64,000 nt of DNA from Xenopus tropicalis. Its lineage: Eukaryota; Chordata; Amphibia; Anura; Pipidae. Positions 1 through 11,583 of the stretch are shown here, piece by piece. A model generated the notes under the pieces. The model was not told the origin of the DNA and searched no databases. It worked only from the letters and a program-made list of their open reading frames with translations. The translations under genes were made by a program, and so were the position numbers. Location of the stretch: the NCBI RefSeq assembly GCF_000004195.4, contig NC_030677.2, forward strand, positions 64,876,222 through 64,940,221. The letters are read 5' to 3'. The number at the start of each line of letters is the position of its first letter. Position 1 is the stretch's first letter.

Positions 1-2165
1 CAAACTGTTGCCTTGGTGCTACTCCCATGTTGGTAATTTCTTTAACATGCAGCGGTGGCTTTTTCATCAATATCATATTGTCTGCTCTATCCTTTCTTAA
101 CTGCTTAGACCAGCCATTCTCCAAATCAGGCTCTACTGCCATTGGTCGGTGTGGTATGGGGCGGATAATTATGACATATGTGTTTTTTTATTTCTCTGAA
201 ACAGACCACAAGGTGATGTTCTAGAGTTGATTCACAAAAATAACCTCCAGCAAAACCATGAAATCCCACACAACTGTACTGGGCAAAAACTTTGCTTATC
301 CCTAGTGACAATAGGATTAACAAGTTAGAAATCTAATATCATTAAATTATTATGTCAAATGTTATTCCATAGGTTTCTCAGATATCACCGATCTATTAAA
401 GTATTAATGTTTTTATCTGCAGATAATTTTATATCATATTGCAATGACATGTTTTATCCATCTAATGTTACAACAGAACATGTTTAAATCATTTGTAACA
501 TCTCACATTCTGACTAAACCTAAACTAATCTATAGCAGCTTTTGACAGTTACCAGTAGCCCAAACTATCCTGCATGTAAAAATAATTTCTTTCCCCACTT
601 TCATGATTCTGTTTTGAAAAAAGAAAGAAAATGATTCTCAGCTTAACTGAAGAGATTTTTTTTAAAGGAAGGGGAAACCCAATCTTTAACATTTTATTGC
701 TATTTAAGACTCCAAATTCTTTTGTATTTCAGCCCATCCAAATCTGAAAATGTGAGCTTTTCAGAAGACAGAACTTATTGCTGACACTTTTTTTTTCCAA
801 CACGAATGTAGGATCATTTGCTTTCTATTTTTCCCAGGATCTTCTGGGTTCCTTAATATATGCAATTACCATCTTCATTCAGTTTACTTCAAGCTGCTGC
901 GTGTATTTCCAAAGATTTTCTGTATATCTTTTTGAGAAAGGTGTGATCTTTTAAACCAATGGAGCAATTATCAATGCAAAGTAGCTGCCCTCTTTCCACA
1001 GCTCATTCTTTAAAGGCCAGGCTTGCCTCTAATCTCTTAGTGAAAGAAAACAATACAGGGATTGTTCAAGCTGGAATTTTGTCTGTTTCTACAGATTTAA
1101 AATTCATATTTTCTTCCTTTTTCAACTACTATTTTTCCATTGTCAGACCTAGAAAGTTAAGTAGATGACCCATATTTTAGGGGACAAAAATATGATATTG
1201 TTTATTTTTTTTATTTGTTTAAATCGTTGGAACATTTTTTACCATTCAGTAGATTGTAACATCTTTGTAGTTAGTGTTAAGAATTTGATAAATATTATAA
1301 GGGACCTATATGCAATTGTATGGAAAAAATAAAATGCATAGAAGAGCAAAACATGTCATGTAGATACTGGCACCACTGGGAGGTATTTACTAAAGAATCC
1401 TCAAATGTTCACATATCCAGATTTTATAAATCTAATAGGTATCCATGGAAAAGTTATTTTTTATACTAGAAAATCTGGGGCCTTTTTTGACCATGAAATA
1501 GCATGAAATAGATTGCAGGAAGAGAATACCTGTTTTCTGGTGGCAAAAAATAACACAAAATAGTTATAGGACTAGATATACTATAAGAAGTACCAGAATA
1601 ATGTGGGTTTACAATAATGATTACAAAATAAAACATTAGCATTAGAAGGCTATGCTTGCATTTAAAGGGATGCCTATATAACAGAATACACCCAGGCTAC
1701 AAGCACAGCAAATATCTTGGTTTAGATTCAGTAGTTGTCAGATTCAATACAGCCAATTTTTTAAGGCCCACATTGGGTTTTAGGTATATTTTTTATTTTG
1801 TTCTTACTTCCCTGTGTTTCTTTAGGATGCAAGCACGGACATCTGAACCTTTTAAGAGGAAAGATAAAGATGCAAAATGCTGCAGATAATTAATGCAGCT
1901 TTATGGTTCATTTCTAATTCATGGCATGTATTAGAGACAGGGTCCTGAGTGCCAGCACAAAAGACCATCTCAGTTAGTATGCAACTTGAAAGCATCTACC
2001 ATATAATCCTCCAAATAAAAGTATTATCAAGGAACATGGAACAAACAAAAAAATCTGATGCATCCTTGAGACAGAAGTATAGGCTTAATCAAGCTCTAAC
2101 TAACTTAAATAGATGTCTAACAGGGGAACATAATAAAAGTTGTAAATGGAAAAAAAAACCGACAC
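1..2165. other. AT-rich sequence, nothing recognised
   Basis: No gene, RNA or repeat boundary could be recognised. Open frames are at most 85 codons and resemble no family I know. The segment is rich in A/T runs and looks like single-copy or very old repeat DNA. Confidence 0.5.
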
Positions 2166-2470
2166 AAATAGGAATTTGCATTTCACAATGTAATATTCTT
2201 CATTAGACAAGAATTTTAATTGCACATTGCAAACTTTTTAAGGCATGCTTAAAGGTAGTGTAATCTTTTGGCGCAACCTTACCAACTTTTTCATTAAGAA
2301 GTCACTTTGCACTGTCGCAAACTATGACATTTTCAAAATTTCTTTCACTGTTTAAAGTGGTCTCTAAATAGTTTCCGTGTTCGCAAAAGTTGAGTTTAAT
2401 TTCCACAAACACAGAGGAATAAATGTTCACATTGCAAAACTCTTATTACATTCCACCCTATTTCTTAAAC
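2166..2470. repeat. Old interspersed repeat, related to 7345-7670
   Basis: The first 80 bases or so align by eye with 7352-7430. Both carry ATTTGCATT, then a TTCATTA stretch, then CATTGCAAACTTT followed by TTTAAGGC. Similarity fades after that. The family is unassigned and the right edge is approximate. Confidence 0.35.
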
Positions 2471-2924
2471 ATCTCTCATTACCTTCTTCTCTTGTTCTGT
2501 AAAGGTGTGGCATTGTTTTAGGAATTGGGGTGGGGGGCTTGGATAGTGATAAGGAGGGCCAAAATGGAAGGTTAGTTTAGGGAATATTTGGGGAGAATGT
2601 TAATATTCGATCCACGTGTAGCCCACTTTATAATTAGATGTGGCACTACCTGCTGGTATGTCACTATACTTGGCGCTTTCAGGAGTCCTGAGCCCCGCTT
2701 ACTTTGGGGGAACAGCTATTACTTTGTACTTTGGCGTGCCTCCACCCAGGATAGGGATAGACTGAACTATAACTCCCCTCCTGAGACTTAATATACTGCT
2801 CCTTTGTGGGGACTCCCAGCACTCCTGGTACCTTGCCCCCTCCCTGGGGTAGTTGCTTACCAGGCAGGTGGATCCTCCAGGAGAGATACACACACACTGA
2901 TGTAATGCTGAACAAAGTGTTGTG

Positions 2925-2930
2925 TTTATT
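2925..2930 (-). terminator. Polyadenylation signal of the solo LTR
   Basis: AATAAA on the minus strand, about 480 bases downstream of the TATA-like box and followed by a GT-rich stretch. This is the expected position for the end of R in an LTR. Confidence 0.5.
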
Positions 2931-3403
2931 GGCAGAGTGGTAGACAGCTTTGGCATACAGGATACACAGGATATGTCAGGATACTTTCTCTTTCCCTCAG
3001 GAGTCCCTCTCTCCTGGGATACCGGTAACACTCCAGCCAAATGACCCTCCCTTTGGGGTTCCCTCCGGTACTTCTCGCCAGAAGCCCCTCTCTAGGGCAC
3101 TTCCCGGTACTCCCGCCAAGCGGACACCCCTTGGAGACCTCACTTCGGAAATATCACCCGGCTATCCCCCGGATTCGGCAAACTCCTATTTCTAGCTCTT
3201 GTATCCCTGACTCCAGCTATCAGTGCTGGGAGATCTTAATCTCATCTGCCTCCTGGTGGGGCCAAGCTGCCCAGCTAAATAATCCTGTCTACCACTCCTA
3301 GAATGGTCTATAACACACATCTAACTCACTAGACCCAGCCTGTCACTATCCTCTAGCCAGAGGGGTCCCAGGCAGGAAGACCTGAAGGCACATGGCTGCA
3401 CAG

Positions 3404-3412
3404 CCTTATATA
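3404..3412 (-). promoter_or_regulatory. TATA-like box of the solo LTR
   Basis: The minus strand reads TATATAAGG, a good TATA box, about 165 bases inside the 5-prime end of the LTR. It would mark the U3/R boundary. Whether it is still active cannot be told from sequence. Confidence 0.55.
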
Positions 3413-3649
3413 CTGTGTGCACCCTGTGGCCTAACTATTGAACTGCAGGGAAACTAACTCCCTGTTAACCCTTATAGTGCCAAACCACCCAAGGTGTCCC
3501 ACTACTAAGTGTTACCTTCCCTGGGGCCTATCCTGGGGGCAACCTTCCTAGGGGACCCAAACTTTGGGGAACCCTACACACGGTCAAAAGCCATCTTGAA
3601 GGTCAATTATGAATAATTGGGATTGCTTGCTATTCTTGGAACTAGAGCA

Positions 3650-3860
3650 CTAGCTAAAGCTGGTCATGTACACACTGATATAATCATACGAAACATAGTT
3701 TTGTACAATTTTTGAACCTTGTGTTGGCTCTGAATTATCGCCCTGATAATTTTTGTACCATGGCGATCACCCGTTTAGTTGTTTAGTTCAAAAATTTGGG
3801 TCAGATAACGATAAAATATGTGCATGTATTATATATCTGCCGATATCCAAAGTTAAGACC
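3650..3860. repeat. Harbinger-like MITE fragment (TGGCCATACAC family)
   Basis: It starts with AAAGCTGGTCATGTACACAC and then ATAATCATACGAAAC. This matches the terminus of the complete element at 42350-42690 read from its right end, allowing for substitutions. No right terminus was found, so the end is approximate. Confidence 0.45.
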
Positions 3861-4807
3861 TTTTGCTTTAGGCACACATGCATATTACGTACTGATAAAA
3901 GCATTCTGACTTTTATCATTTAAAGTGCTGTGTGTGCATATTAACAATTTCTAGAGCTTGCAGGCAGGTCGTAGGTTTTTCAGCCTTAACTGCTATATAA
4001 CTATTTATTTGCCTGACCCAAATCTACTTTATCTTTGTCTGTATTATCTGTTTGCAGCAGACCTGGCTTATCTTTTTGGTGCACTTTCCTTTCTTGTTTA
4101 TTCACAGCTGACCTCCACCGTTTTATTTCACTCTGGGCATAATCACCAAAGTTTCGGCTTTTGGATGTGCCAGGTTACCTGGTGAATACATCTTCAAATA
4201 TAGTGGGTGATAAAGTATTGTGTTTTGCTCTGTATCTTTGCCTGTTCTCTATTCCGTTACTTTCCCATGCACAGAATGAGAATGCCCAGTGATCTGATCT
4301 GGCAAAACCATCTGCACCAAGTGTGAAAAAACATTTAAAACTTTCTTACATTTGATGCAGGCATTAGCTGATGGAATAAGAAATATCTTATGCGCTGCAA
4401 AGCACACATTTCCTGAGCTTGAAACACAGCTTCTATTGTGCTTTCTGGGAAAAAACTATAAATGTTTTGCATTCTATAATCTTAACTGCAAGACAGAAAC
4501 CATTCATCACACCAAATCTTTAGTCCTTGACTGAAACCACAGAAGCTGTAAATGGTTATATCCTCCTGACAATTCTTTTTCCACATTTTTATATATATTT
4601 TTTCTTCTTAATAGCTGCATTTTCCATGGAACCTGGCACAGTCTGCAGATTTCTTAGTTTTAATTTAAATCTAAATAGGTTTGTAGTGGCATGTTTATGG
4701 TCTCTGATAAAGGCAAAAGAAACAAATAGGGTTGCCTCTGGCAGTAATGGTTTAGTTACATGTCTAATTTTAGTTTTAGATCATTACCTTTGTTTTCTGC
4801 ACACAAT
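3861..4807. other. No gene or repeat recognised
   Basis: AT-rich sequence. Open frames of 60-98 codons (3958-4185, 4352-4534, 4527-4823) have no recognisable domain. The last runs into the neighbouring MITE terminus. Confidence 0.45.
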
Positions 4808-5914
4808 GGGCCTGATTCACTAAAGTGCGATAAAACGTGCGCTATTTATAGCGTGCGGTAAAAATTTTATCGCGTCTTAATTTTTGCAACTTTTCGCACG
4901 ATTCACTATAAGCATACTTGCGCTATTTTACGCGCAATATTGCATGCGTTATTTAACTCGCAAAGACTATTTCAATGCAGTATTTGCCGGTACATGCGCT
5001 AAATAATGCACGCGAATAGTCGCCGCATATGAATAGTAGCTTAGAAATAGTGTATAAAAATTGTCGCCGCATATAAATGGTGTATATAAATATTAGCCAC
5101 ATATAAATGGTAGCATATAAATGGTAGCATATAAATGGTATCATATAAATGGTAGATGCTTATAAATAGTAGCCACTAGTGATGAGCAAATGTGTTCTGG
5201 TTATCTTTAGTGAAAAATTAGAAAATCTTTCGAAAGATCCACAAAACGGCAAAAATGTTGTGCGGGCAAAAAAATTGCTGCCTGTGACTATTATTTTTTG
5301 ATGCTTGTATAAATTTTTGGACGTGCAGTGAATTCTTGCGTGGCGAATTTTTTCATGCGTTTTGCCATTGTTTTGCGAAACGCATGAAAAAATCCACCGC
5401 GGAAAAATTCAACGAACGTCCAAAAATTCACTGCGAATCCATGCCAGGCGAAACATTTCATCACTTGTAGCCAAATATAAATACTCACGCAAATGAACAC
5501 ACGCCATGTTAGCCATACACGCCAATACTTGCGTAAAATTACTTTATTAAAAATGAACATTTCGGTGCAAACTGGTGGCTGCGTCACTCTAGGGGAAACA
5601 CAGACTTGAATAAATAACACTGCAAAGTCCATATTTTATTGCCAAAAGCTCATTTACTGTACTTTTCTATAATTATCGCCTGCCTGAAGTAGCATAGCCT
5701 AATGCGATATTTATTTATAGTGAATCATGCGATCGTATTCTTTTCAGCGCAGAAATTAACGCATGCGGTAAAACTAGCGCGAGAAATACCGCATGCGAAA
5801 ATGGTGACTTATCGCACGCGATAATACTATGGTGAATCGCGTGCTAATTATCGCGACTTATTTAACGCAAAAAATTGTGCGATAAATTTTATCGCACTTT
5901 AGTGAATCGGGCCC
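4808..5914. mobile_element. Harbinger-like composite MITE, copy 1 (1.1 kb)
   Basis: Inverted termini GGGCCTGATTCACTAAAG and, from the right, GGGCCCGATTCACTAAAG continue into a shared GTGCGATAAAA. The trinucleotide AAT lies on both sides (4805-4807, 5915-5917); a 3-bp duplication is the PIF/Harbinger habit. The outer arms are rich in GCG motifs and can fold back on one another. A short imperfect array of TATAAATGGTAGCA units lies at about 5090-5165. A separate hAT-type MITE is nested at 5177-5466. No transposase is encoded, so it depends on another element for movement. Copy 2 lies inverted at 32110-33055. Confidence 0.72.
5177..5466. mobile_element. Nested hAT-type MITE (TAGTGATGAGC family)
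   Basis: It begins TAGTGATGAGC and ends TTTCATCACTT. The flanks are GTAGCCAC (5169-5176) and GTAGCCAA (5467-5474), an 8-bp target duplication with one mismatch, typical of hAT. An internal inverted segment contains CGCATGAAAAAAT. The same insertion at the same site is present in the composite copy at 32581-32876. Confidence 0.75.
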
Positions 5915-5917
5915 AAT

Positions 5918-7344
5918 AAATATTTGCCTTCATAACAGTTATCTCATCAACTAGCTGTTTACAAACTTTATTGTAACACAACTGTGTGTTGGGATCAATC
6001 AGGATTGATCTTTCATTTTTTGCTAACATACTGTATATCCAGTACATCACTTTTATAATGGTATAGTCATTTGATGCTTTATTTATACAGTACTGACATA
6101 TTCAGGGCTACATAATTTTTCTAAGTGAAGAAAAAAACAAACACCAGGGATATGTAATAAATAGCACTAAGTTTGTACCTGGTCTAGTAACTCTTAGCAG
6201 CCAATCAGATATTTATTTTTAAAAATGGAACAGAAAGTGCTCCCAATTTATAATTGGTTGCTGATTGTCAGCAGTCTTTTGGTCAGGCTATGTGTCAATC
6301 TGTTCATTTTTATGAAAGGTTCACATATAGGGGCACTTTGAGTGTAATGGACTCTAAAGTATGGGATACTACCCCATGGCAAACTTTAACGTTAAGATCC
6401 ATTTGGTTGTTTAGACTAGCAAATGAGTGGATCTTTCACCAAAATGCCCACCTTGAGGCATAATTGCTGCTAAGCGAACAGTTGGGACAAGGACCAAATC
6501 AACGTGCAGATGTGTTTCTTAATCTGATGGCCTGCTTTATCAATATATGTCCCTAAGGACCAACTAGGAAGCTTTTATCAGCACATGTATGGACACCTTA
6601 AGGCTACCAAAGAACAACCTTGAAAATATTAGATCTAAATTAGGCAGAAATTGGCTTTTTTTACTAGGGTCAAAAATGGAAATAATGCAAGAGATTTCAG
6701 AACCACTTGAAAGTTAATTGGTAGTTTTAGTCTGGCCAAAATGATGAGAAGTTAGTACATAGGTTTTATGTGGGCATGGTGGTTTTGCAATTTTATTATT
6801 TAAACTTGTGATTAAAAATGCCTACTTTTAAAAAAATGTACTGGCAGGTGGGCAGCAATGGTAAGTTAAGGTAAATCTGTGAGTTAACTCTCTCTTCCAA
6901 GAGAAAAATGCCAATTAATTAGATGGCAGTATGTGGATATTGTTAGATAAATCATATGACCTTTTTTGTTTATCTTTCATTATTTAGTATAATATCATTA
7001 GCACACACTATTATTATATAGTATTATTAGTACACACAAAGACATGTGGACATGTTCAAAGAAAGAAGGAGAAAGATTGCCAAGGCTTAGTTTGCCTTTA
7101 AAAATATTTTTTTTGCAAAAAATTAGGTGTTAGTACCACACTTTAGAGAAAGACAAAGACTGATATGTATGCCAAACCAAAGCAAAGGATGAATCGGCAT
7201 ATCATTAGCACTGGAGCACATGCTCTGGAGTTGCTCGGCATCTGACAGTGGATAAAAAAAACCTAGTCCAGAGTTCTGAATAGAAAACAGTGTGGCCACT
7301 GATTGAGTAGGGACTCTTTGTAATAATACAGAATAGATATACAA
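5918..7344. other. No gene or repeat recognised
   Basis: AT-rich sequence. One frame of 69 codons (6254-6463) has no recognisable family. No terminal repeats were found. Confidence 0.45.
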
Positions 7345-7670
7345 AAATAAAAATTTGCATTGCGCAATGCAATAATGTTCATTATGCAGTTTGTTGCATT
7401 GCAAACTTTGCGTGTTGCGCACCTTTAAGGCCATCTTGAATATGGCATGTCTTCTCTGCGCAAAAGAACTGCTTTAACACTGAGATGGTTTATTACGTTC
7501 ACTATGTACTGTTGCAAACATGAAATCACACAATCTTGTTTCTGTTGTTGGATAAGCTGCAATGTGTTCACAAAGTATAAATTGTATGTAAAAAAAAAAA
7601 TTCTCAAGCAGGGCAAAATGTGTTAGTATTGTGCAATTATTTTTCACTATGGTCATGCATTACATAGCAG
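7345..7670. repeat. Old interspersed repeat, related to 2166-2470
   Basis: It shares the ATTTGCATTG / CATTGCAAACTTT / TTTAAGGCC order with the earlier copy. GC dinucleotides are better kept here. Family and ends are uncertain, and open frames on the minus strand (7616-7425, 7656-7474) are chance frames. Confidence 0.35.
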
Positions 7671-8590
7671 GGTAAATTTGTAGAGAGAAGAAAAATTGTG
7701 GCAGGGACAAAGTGGTACAAAAGAAGACAGACTAACCAGAGGGCAGTGAGACATCATAATGTGATAAAATATAGAATCAAACAAACAGACACAGAATGCA
7801 CGGTGTGCAGCTTATTTTCTCAGGCACAAGCCAAGAGAAACTACTCTCTTATTCATGCCTGTGGGGGTGCTTGTGTTTTTCTTTGCGGTTATTTGGTGAC
7901 GTTTTTTATGTGGGTGCTTTGGGACCAACTGCCATGCCTGGGTAATTTTACAGTTCAATTTTTTCAATGTTCAATGTCCCTGGATGTTGCAGAACTATAG
8001 ATCTCAGAATGTATTGATCCAACCAATCCATGATCAGATTTGTATTAATTGAACTCATTTATTAGCACAGGTGCAAAAATACAGATTACCAGTAGTGTAA
8101 ACTGCGTGGAATCTGCACCAATCTGCAATTCCCTTTAACCCTAGATAGCAAAGAGTAAATTTCTTCTCTTAAAGTTAAATTAAATAAATAGTTCTTAGCT
8201 TTATTTTACAGTGTTAATGCCAACTGTAATTCTTTAAATACTAACTTCAGATAATATTAGACACTTGAGGGGGGATAAAATCTAGAAGAGAAATAAGTCC
8301 CTTTCCTGGGTCAAAGTATGACCAATGCAGTTCTGTATTTTGCTATAGTATTATAATGCAGAGCAGTCAGGCTATACTATTTAATAGGTAACACTGGGTG
8401 GGACAGACAGTTAGGGCTAGCTAAAGAGTAGTCTTTAGCTCTAACAAGGAGTGTCAGTGGGATTAAGAAAATATTTGCCAATAGTGAAATGTGACATTTC
8501 CATACCTATCAAAATATTTCACTTATCACTAATGACATCCTTTAGTGTCTTCTTAGCCCTGGTCCCTGAGTCCATGTTAAGTAAGAAAGC
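7671..8590. other. No gene or repeat recognised
   Basis: A 100-codon frame at 7698-8000 has no recognisable family or start context. Nothing else was recognised. Confidence 0.4.
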
Positions 8591-8707
8591 AAAACACAGA
8601 AAGAAATCGCCAGTGCTTGGTCTAACCCACGCTGTAGCGTTGACCAGCTGCTGGTCAACGCTACAGCGTGGGTTAGACCGAGCGCTAGCGATTTCTTTCT
8701 GTGTTTT
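8591..8707. repeat. Near-perfect inverted repeat with almost no loop
   Basis: Two arms of about 57 bases flank a single central T at 8649 inside GACCAGC-T-GCTGGTC. I count three mismatches, all in the CGCCAGTGCTTGG / CGCTAGCGCTCGG block. The palindrome makes both strands encode almost the same peptide, which explains the opposing frames 8451-8825 (+) and 8745-8542 (-). It is probably the core of a MITE whose outer ends have decayed. A transcript through it would form a long, nearly perfect hairpin. Confidence 0.85.
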
Positions 8708-10194
8708 GTGTACAAATTGTAGCCAAATTTTGCCTCTAGCGCCAAATGTAGCCTTTAAACCAAAGAATCACTTTCATGTGTGTGCTAATGAGCTGGGGCT
8801 TAAAAGCTCCCTGCTTTTCCACTAGAGCCTTTTTGAGCTAAAGGTAGGTGCAACAGGGTCTTACTACTCAGTCACATTGTTTGCTGGGGGACTTTATTTT
8901 AATTGCATCACAGACATTAGACAGTGTAGGACTCACATACAATGAGGGGCCTTGACGTGGCACGTGAGCTTACATATTTTGGCCAAAGTGTTGTACTAAC
9001 ACCTCATTTTTTGTAAAAATTATTTTTAAAGGAAAACTAAGTGCTGGCAATCTTTCTTTCTCTTTAGGTAAGAAAGCAATGCAAACAAAACATTAGTTGT
9101 GCTTTGTATTTATAAACAATCAGCCTAAAATACAAGTAGATGATACTGTACTCCCTGCTGGATGCTTACCAGTACATGCAGCTATTATAACAAAGAAATA
9201 AAATAAGAATTGCACCAATTATAAATAGAAAAAAATTAGTGTTCATTTTACTCAAGATTTGGGGTATGAGGAATAAACCTCAATGACTGTTATCCCATGT
9301 GCTATAGTTTACACAGTGTTCAGAATGCTGTGGCTTGGATGTCATTAACAACTGACAATGCTGCTGTGGTTTATTAAATAAATTGCGTCCAATCATTTTG
9401 CAAACAGATGTTATAATGGCCCTTTTCCAGCTGCATGCCTGCATACAAATTGTCTTCTACATGGGACAAAAATGGCATGACCAGAAGTATTCAGAATCAT
9501 AAACTGGAATGATGGGAGCAGCAGAGTGGTGCTACTTTGCATATTAATGAAAACTGGATATCTGATTACCCTGATGTGTGGGAAAATGTTTACAGATAAA
9601 CAAATGTCCAATCTTTAAAGAAAAAAAACATATTTGTGTATGGTTCTGTGTAAGTCACTTTAGAATAAGTGCATATACCATCAGAAACCCATGCCCCACT
9701 ACATTTTTGGCAAAATATCACTGTTATTGTGCCAAGTTGTCCTTACCGAGTTTCCTCTGCTTTTCTTCTTACAGAATGTCTGTAATCAGTCCTGTAACAA
9801 TGCAGAATATTTTCTGACTCAAGTCAGCCCAACTAAGCCTGGCTCTGCTTTTCATACTACTGTCATTAAACTCATATGCTTCTAATTATTTGTTTCTTAG
9901 CTGCCTGTTAAATTTCAGGGTAAAGAATGAAGCCACATTGGCCTCAGGGCCAACTCGAAAAAAATAACAAACAAATCATTGTCTGGCCAGAGTAATTATT
10001 ATTTTGGTGCTGTGAAGATTGCCCAAGGAGAATTTGGTGTACAGTGTGAAATACTGTCTTAATGTTTAATAGTGAAGTCTCACATAGTAAACATTTTACT
10101 TGGTTTCTTTTACATTTACTTTTAAATCTGGCCTATTTAACAAACCCTGCAGATTGTCCTCTAGAAAATAATTATACTGTATATTGGCATATGA
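8708..10194. other. No gene or repeat recognised
   Basis: AT-rich sequence with short frames only (9411-9611 minus, 9578-9885 plus), none with a recognisable family. Confidence 0.45.
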
Positions 10195-10527
10195 TACAGG
10201 TATAGGATCCATTATTCGGAAACCTGTTATCCAGAAAGTTTTGAATTACGGAAAGGCCATCTCCCATTGACTCCATTTTAAAGAAATGATTCTAATTTTT
10301 AGAAATTATATTCTTTTTCTCTGTAGTATTAAAACAGTACCTTTTGTACTTGATCCCAACTAAGACACAATTAATCCTTAGTGGATGGAAAACAATCCTA
10401 TTGGGTTTATTTAATGTTTAAATTATTTTTTAGTAAACTGAAAGCACAGAGATCAAATTACAGAAAGATCCCTTATCTGGAAGACCCCAGGTCCCAAGCA
10501 TTCTGGATGACAGATCCCATACCTGTA
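10195..10527. mobile_element. TACAGG-family MITE
   Basis: Termini TACAGGTATAGGATCC and GATCCCATACCTGTA are inverted, with TA at each edge. The interior carries the family hallmarks TTATCCAGAAAG, CCATTTTAAAG, TATTAAAACAGTACC and CCTATTGGGTTTA. This is one of about eleven copies in the window. The family is non-autonomous; TA edges suggest, without proving, a Tc1/mariner-type helper. Confidence 0.72.
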
Positions 10528-10658
10528 CCTAGTTTTCCGAGAGCATTTTTTCATGTGCAATATTATTTATTAATAATGCACACCCCAACCAAATCCTGCA
10601 GAATTTTTATTTTAGTTTGTCTTTACAGCTTAACACTTCCAGTTCATTTCTGAACATA

Positions 10659-11580
10659 GGGGCTGGTTTACTAAAGTTAATTTTTTTTGGCATATAAATT
10701 CGACATGGTATAAATTTGAACTAAATGTAAAATGTCATGATAATGCCGTTCTCAGTGTTACGTAGTGATGAGCAAATCTGTCCCATTTCGCTTTGCCCAA
10801 AAATTCGAGAAACTGCAAAAATGACGCACAAATCCATGCCTTCCGAAAAATGTTGCTAATCACTAGTCGTACGACAATTTCTAGTTTACGTTCGAAAATC
10901 ACAAATTTTTCAAACTGAAAGTATCCCTAAAACTCGAAAAATTTGAGTCTATACAGACATTTGTTCCTTGAATTCTCTTTATTTTTCCCAAACAGGAATT
11001 GCTCCAGCAGCCATTTTAGGAGCCTTGGCGCTCATTCTTGGAAAACAATAATTTGTTGTGGGTGAAATGTGTGAAAACAATGATGGGATTAACTTCCCCT
11101 TGAAAGTGTGTGAAATAGAAAACAATTAAGTAATTAACTGCCTCTTGAAAATGTGTCAAGGACAGGCTGTTGCTGACTATTATATCCCAAAACTATTCTA
11201 AGCCTTCATGGGACTCAATGGTACTCGACAGATCAAACCTGCCGATTTTTCTTTTTTTTTTACAAAAAAGTTAACTAAACATTAATAGATCACAAATTAT
11301 GGGAGTTATTTTTGAAAAAATCTAATATTTCGAGGAACATTTCAGAAAAAAACTCGTATTTTTGGGGAAACAATATTGGAAAAATTGAGTTCTGACGAAA
11401 CCAATTCTTAAGGCTCTCATTCCTCCATTCACAAGCTACAACTTTTTCATTGAAGTTAACGAAAACCACAAAAAAGTCATATTATTTTAACAATGTTATT
11501 GTGGTCATTACGAAAAGTTCTAAAAATTAGAAAAAATATGATTTTTTTCTGAAAAAAATGTGGTTTAATGAATGGGCCTC
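10659..11580. mobile_element. Large Harbinger-like MITE, GGGGC...TTTACTAAA family
   Basis: Left end GGGGCTGGTTTACTAAAG and right end (read inward) GAGGCCCATTCATTAAAC, flanked by ATA on both sides (10656-10658, 11581-11583). The interior shares the phrase ACTCAATGG(C/T)ACTCGACAG with 16641-17507, so both are one family. A hAT-type MITE is nested at 10763-10865. Confidence 0.62.
10763..10865. mobile_element. Nested short hAT-type MITE (TAGTGATGAGC family)
   Basis: It starts TAGTGATGAGCAAATCTG and ends TTGCTAATCACTA, 103 bp. Flanks GTGTTACG and GTCGTACG agree at 6 of 8 positions, so the 8-bp duplication is old. It interrupts the larger Harbinger-like element. Confidence 0.68.
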
Positions 11581-11583
11581 ATA

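Larger units (their letters stand above)
2617..3578 (-). mobile_element. Solo LTR of an endogenous retroelement, minus orientation
   Basis: The segment is 962 bp and is bounded by inverted termini TGTAG...CTACA, the TG...CA ends typical of LTRs. The four bases CACG flank it on both sides (2613-2616 and 3579-3582), so both edges are real and the element is a solo LTR left by recombination between two LTRs. It is more GC-rich than its surroundings. Read on the minus strand it holds in order a TATA-like box (3412-3404) and an AATAAA signal (2930-2925), the expected U3-R-U5 order. No gag, pol or env is present. A 4-bp duplication suits ERV1-type elements; most Gypsy elements make 5 bp, so the superfamily stays open. 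Frames inside it, such as 3040-2699 minus, are not convincing proteins. Confidence 0.78.

Noticed and set aside
2679..3301. Frames of 67-113 codons on both strands
   Set aside because: They lie inside the solo LTR, overlap one another and have no domains.
5291..5632. 113-codon minus-strand frame as a host gene
   Set aside because: It lies inside the composite MITE and crosses the boundary of the nested element. Kept only as a low-interest finding.
8451..8825. 124-codon frame sharing a peptide with the opposite strand
   Set aside because: The shared peptide is the consequence of the palindrome at 8591-8707.
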